In this document: in pieces, positions 15,476 through 17,255 of the stretch
Numbering within the stretch: position 1 is the first letter of the stretch
How the letters are laid out: every line of letters starts with the position of its first letter
Source: DATFYI01 sp035315125
GTDB taxonomy: Bacteria > Chloroflexota > Anaerolineae > Anaerolineales > Anaerolineaceae
Assembly (NCBI GenBank): GCA_035315125.1
Contig: DATFYI010000196.1
Location: forward strand, 1-17,255
Direction of reading: 5' to 3'
Length of the DNA: 17,255 nt
Notes under the pieces: model-generated
Database searches by the model: none
Told to the model about the DNA's origin: nothing
The model's input: the letters and a program-made list of their open reading frames with translations, nothing else
Position numbers and translations under genes: made by a program

Positions 15476-15533
15476 TTAACTCGATGCGAAGGACCTTTGA
15501 TTGGCCCCTATATAATCCGCTTTATCGAGTTAA
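15476..15533 (-). repeat. Interrupted inverted repeat (10-bp arms) between exporter and hydrolase genes
   Basis: TTAACTCGAT (15476-15485) and ATCGAGTTAA (15524-15533) are perfect inverted copies 38 bases apart. On the minus strand the stem can continue with GCG/CGC and an inner GGGCC/GGTCC pairing (one G-U) closing on AATCAAA. The right arm includes the stop codon of the hydrolase gene (15530-15532). It may be an mRNA structure at the 3' end of that gene, a protein-binding site for the exporter gene, or a small mobile repeat remnant. It lacks the T run of a normal terminator on the minus strand directly after the stem. Confidence 0.5.
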
Positions 15534-16345
15534 GACAATGTGCTTCCGTAAAATCTTACCAGACGATCCCAGGCATCTTTTGAAGCAATCTCCCGATAAA
15601 CAGCCGGACGGGTAAAGTTCATGAATGCATGCGCCGCGCCAGGGTAAATCTTCATCTCGAAATCACGCTTGTATTGCACCACAGCTCGCACAAGGATATC
15701 CAATTGGCTATTGATTCGCGTGTCATCGGCGCCATAAATACCTAAAACCGGGCAGTGGATGTTTTCTACCAGCTCAATCGGGTTTGGATTTTCTCCGTAA
15801 AAAACTGCACAGGCTGCCAGGCTGGCATGGCAGGCCAGGTTGATCGACAGTCCCCCGCCAAAACAGAATCCAACACTGCCAACCTTCCCCGGCACAACAT
15901 AACTTTGATTTTTTATAAAATCTACAGCTTTAAACAAATCCAGAGTTAGCTTGTCCTTGAGCACACCTCCGAAAAGTAGCGGAAATGCTCGTTGGACCAT
16001 TTCCCTTTTTCCCTCGGGTAGATTTGAGATTTCTTGCTGTACGAATGAGCGATCAGACATCTTTTCGCGTGGGAATTTTGAGCTGAATTGCATGACACTT
16101 TCAATATTATTTGGTGTCAATTCATCAACTAGACTGGGTCTGGAAAACAGATCGGGAGCCATTGCAATATAGCCCAGATCAGCAATACGGTTCGTCATTT
16201 GCTTGATAAAATCACTCAAGCCATAAATCTCATGAATAACAATAACAGCCGGGCGCGCTTCATTTGTGTCAGGTTTTACTAAATAAGCCCGAACCGGGCC
16301 CTCTTCACCGGTAAAAGAAATCATTTCATCCGATATTCTTGCCAT
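15530..16345 (-). CDS. Dienelactone hydrolase-family alpha/beta hydrolase
   Basis: This 271-residue cytosolic enzyme has the DLH fold: an early HEIYGLSDFIKQ stretch after strand 3, the nucleophile elbow GFCFGG with cysteine C161, acid D207/D208 in YGADDTR, and H239 in AAHAFMN. A cysteine nucleophile, instead of serine, is typical of dienelactone hydrolases, which open lactones; many family members act on other esters, so the substrate is open. It is about 35 residues longer than the Pseudomonas enzyme because of an insert (about 80-135) rich in charged residues. AGGAGG stands just upstream of ATG 16345, which fixes the start. It has its own promoter (16401-16429) lying in the 3' part of the upstream membrane-protein reading frame. 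The downstream exporter is in the same direction, about 170 bases on. Confidence 0.93.
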   Translation of the reverse strand: MARISDEMISFTGEEGPVRAYLVKPDTNEARPAVIVIHEIYGLSDFIKQMTNRIADLGYIAMAPDLFSRPSLVDELTPNNIESVMQFSSKFPREKMSDRSFVQQEISNLPEGKREMVQRAFPLLFGGVLKDKLTLDLFKAVDFIKNQSYVVPGKVGSVGFCFGGGLSINLACHASLAACAVFYGENPNPIELVENIHCPVLGIYGADDTRINSQLDILVRAVVQYKRDFEMKIYPGAAHAFMNFTRPAVYREIASKDAWDRLVRFYGSTLS

Positions 16346-17121
16346 GTTATTTCCTCCTGCTCAATCACATCGCGTATGTCGCATAAAACAGCAACGCTTG
16401 AGTATACCCCACCGCTCGAATCATTGCAAATTGAGGTAAATATTGTCGATATATATTTAATAGGATATTGCCAAGACTTTGGATTTTTTGGAAGCAATTG
16501 AGGCATCAGGTAATCTTGGAATTGATAAGTAAGAAGTACTGTGATAACTCGCAAAATAACCAACCCCAAAATAATCCAACGCACGCGTCGAGTTATCGGC
16601 AGCATGTATTGCATCGCCATTATCGCCATAATTGGGACCCAAAACATCCAAAGTCGCGCTGCTTCACCCAATACTACCCGGATAGAATTTAACGCCACAT
16701 AAGACAAAAACAGGCTGCTATTTACCGCGGCTGTTGGGTCAGGTTTACGTCGGATAACATGGATCACACTTCTTAACCCCATCAAAACAAATAAAACAAA
16801 TATGGGAAAGCCAATTGCGACTGCCAGCTCAATATTATTTAGTTTGGCAGCGTCCCAGGTTTGTAGAATTTTTTCCAGCAAGGTCGCTTGACTTGTGGGA
16901 TGAATACCTAATCGGGTGTAAAAATCTCCCACGATGATTAAGGGTTGTTTCAGAAAAGCATTAAGGTAGACTGTCCAAAAGCCCATACAAAATGCTAGAA
17001 ACATAAATACTGGCCACAATGGATTTACTAGGCGCAAAAAGAAGTAAATTGAATGCCTAGTTTTACAGTTGGCTCGGTGTGTTCGGTGCGATACATTGCT
17101 GGTAATATAATAAAAACCCAT
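16321..17121 (-). pseudogene. C-terminal part of a polytopic membrane protein (5' end lost)
   Basis: The open frame reads about 266 residues with five or six hydrophobic helices. A segment GEAARLWMFWVPIMAIMAMQ recalls the late helices of GT-C-type (family 39-like) glycosyltransferases, which use lipid-linked sugars at the membrane; I cannot name the family with certainty. No catalytic Asp motif in a first outer loop is present, since the normal N-terminal half is missing. The frame is cut at about 17121, where IS3 sequence begins. ATG 17121 is the first ATG in the frame, but the first 28 residues look unlike the rest. Its last codons overlap the promoter and start of the hydrolase gene, and they read poorly (polar, irregular), so the original end may be altered too. 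Probably a gene remnant. Confidence 0.5.
16401..16429 (-). promoter_or_regulatory. Promoter of the dienelactone hydrolase gene
   Basis: On the minus strand TTGCAA (16424-16429) and TATACT (complement of 16401-16406) are separated by exactly 17 bases. The start would fall near 16394, giving a leader of about 50 bases. Confidence 0.65.
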
Positions 17122-17255
17122 TAAGAAATAATGCAGCCATGGAATCTTTCTTCCCAGCCTTAAAAACGGAGTGGGTTTATCACCACCATTACAAAACTAG
17201 ATCGGAGACCAAATCCAGCATTTTCGAATACCTCGAACGATTTTATAATTCCCAT
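17121..17255 (+). mobile_element. IS3-family transposase (OrfB) C-terminal fragment, runs off the window
   Basis: From about 17127 one frame reads NNAAMESFFPALKTEW, then HHHYKTRSETK and IFEYLERFYNSH at the window edge. This is the end of the integrase (rve) core of IS3 OrfB; the Glu in MESFF is the last residue of the DDE catalytic triad. Codons before it do not fit the family and a stop lies at 17103-17105, so the front of OrfB is missing. The remnant abuts the cut membrane-protein gene, suggesting a deletion between the IS and that gene. Whether the C-terminus is intact cannot be seen. Confidence 0.85.

Noticed and set aside
15505..15520. Plus-strand TATAAT at 15511-15516 as a promoter.
   Set aside because: No -35 box at the right distance and no plus-strand gene downstream; it lies in the loop of the inverted repeat.
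1..17255. The whole window as a composite transposon bounded by IS3 copies.
   Set aside because: The right copy is an internal OrfB fragment with no visible end, the left is only a tip, and the genes between include core functions (rel, moeA).

Overview
The window looks like a chromosomal stretch of moderate G+C from a bacterium of the Chloroflexota type (probably Anaerolineae). This is an inference from gene style: an MFS carrier of a kind I associate with Anaerolineae, a Cys4/acidic-tail small protein, a stand-alone VKOR, and an ABC-efflux adaptor without the TolC-docking hairpin, which suits a cell with one membrane. No rRNA, tRNA or CRISPR array was seen.

Layout. Both edges carry pieces of IS3-family insertion sequences. 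At 1-72 (minus) is the tip of an element with the first codons of orfA, lying against a broken GlsB-type membrane protein gene (about 74-314). After a terminator come a YhcW-like HAD phosphatase and an overlapping GH1 beta-glucosidase (518-2582), a small sugar-use operon. From its own promoter follows a full-length (p)ppGpp synthetase/hydrolase (2828-5053). A promoter in its 3' end drives moeA, a VKOR gene coupled to it by a 4-base overlap, and a small cysteine/acid-rich protein, closed by a strong bidirectional terminator at 7130-7159. Next are an MFS carrier and a YqeB-type selenium-dependent molybdenum hydroxylase system protein (8562-9371).

From 9401 to 13714 is a compact efflux operon: a TetR/CecR-like repressor with a likely self-operator, one ABC-2 permease, a short HlyD/YbhG-type adaptor, and two ATPases that correspond to the two halves of E. 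coli YbhF. It meets head-on a DHA2 (EmrB/QacA-like) 14-TM drug exporter on the minus strand (13731-15362). Upstream of that exporter is a dienelactone-hydrolase-family enzyme with its own promoter; a long interrupted inverted repeat separates the two. The right end holds the C-terminal part of a polytopic membrane protein cut at about 17121 by a second IS3 remnant, which runs off the window.

The most interesting points are: a stringent-response enzyme that combines an intact HD hydrolase site with the EXDD synthetase motif of monofunctional RelA plus an extra charged insert; the hairpin-less adaptor in a CecR/YbhGFSR-like operon with only one permease; the 58-base structured repeat at 15476-15533; and the acidic Cys4 protein coupled to moeA and VKOR. 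None is proof of a new system; each is stated with its test.
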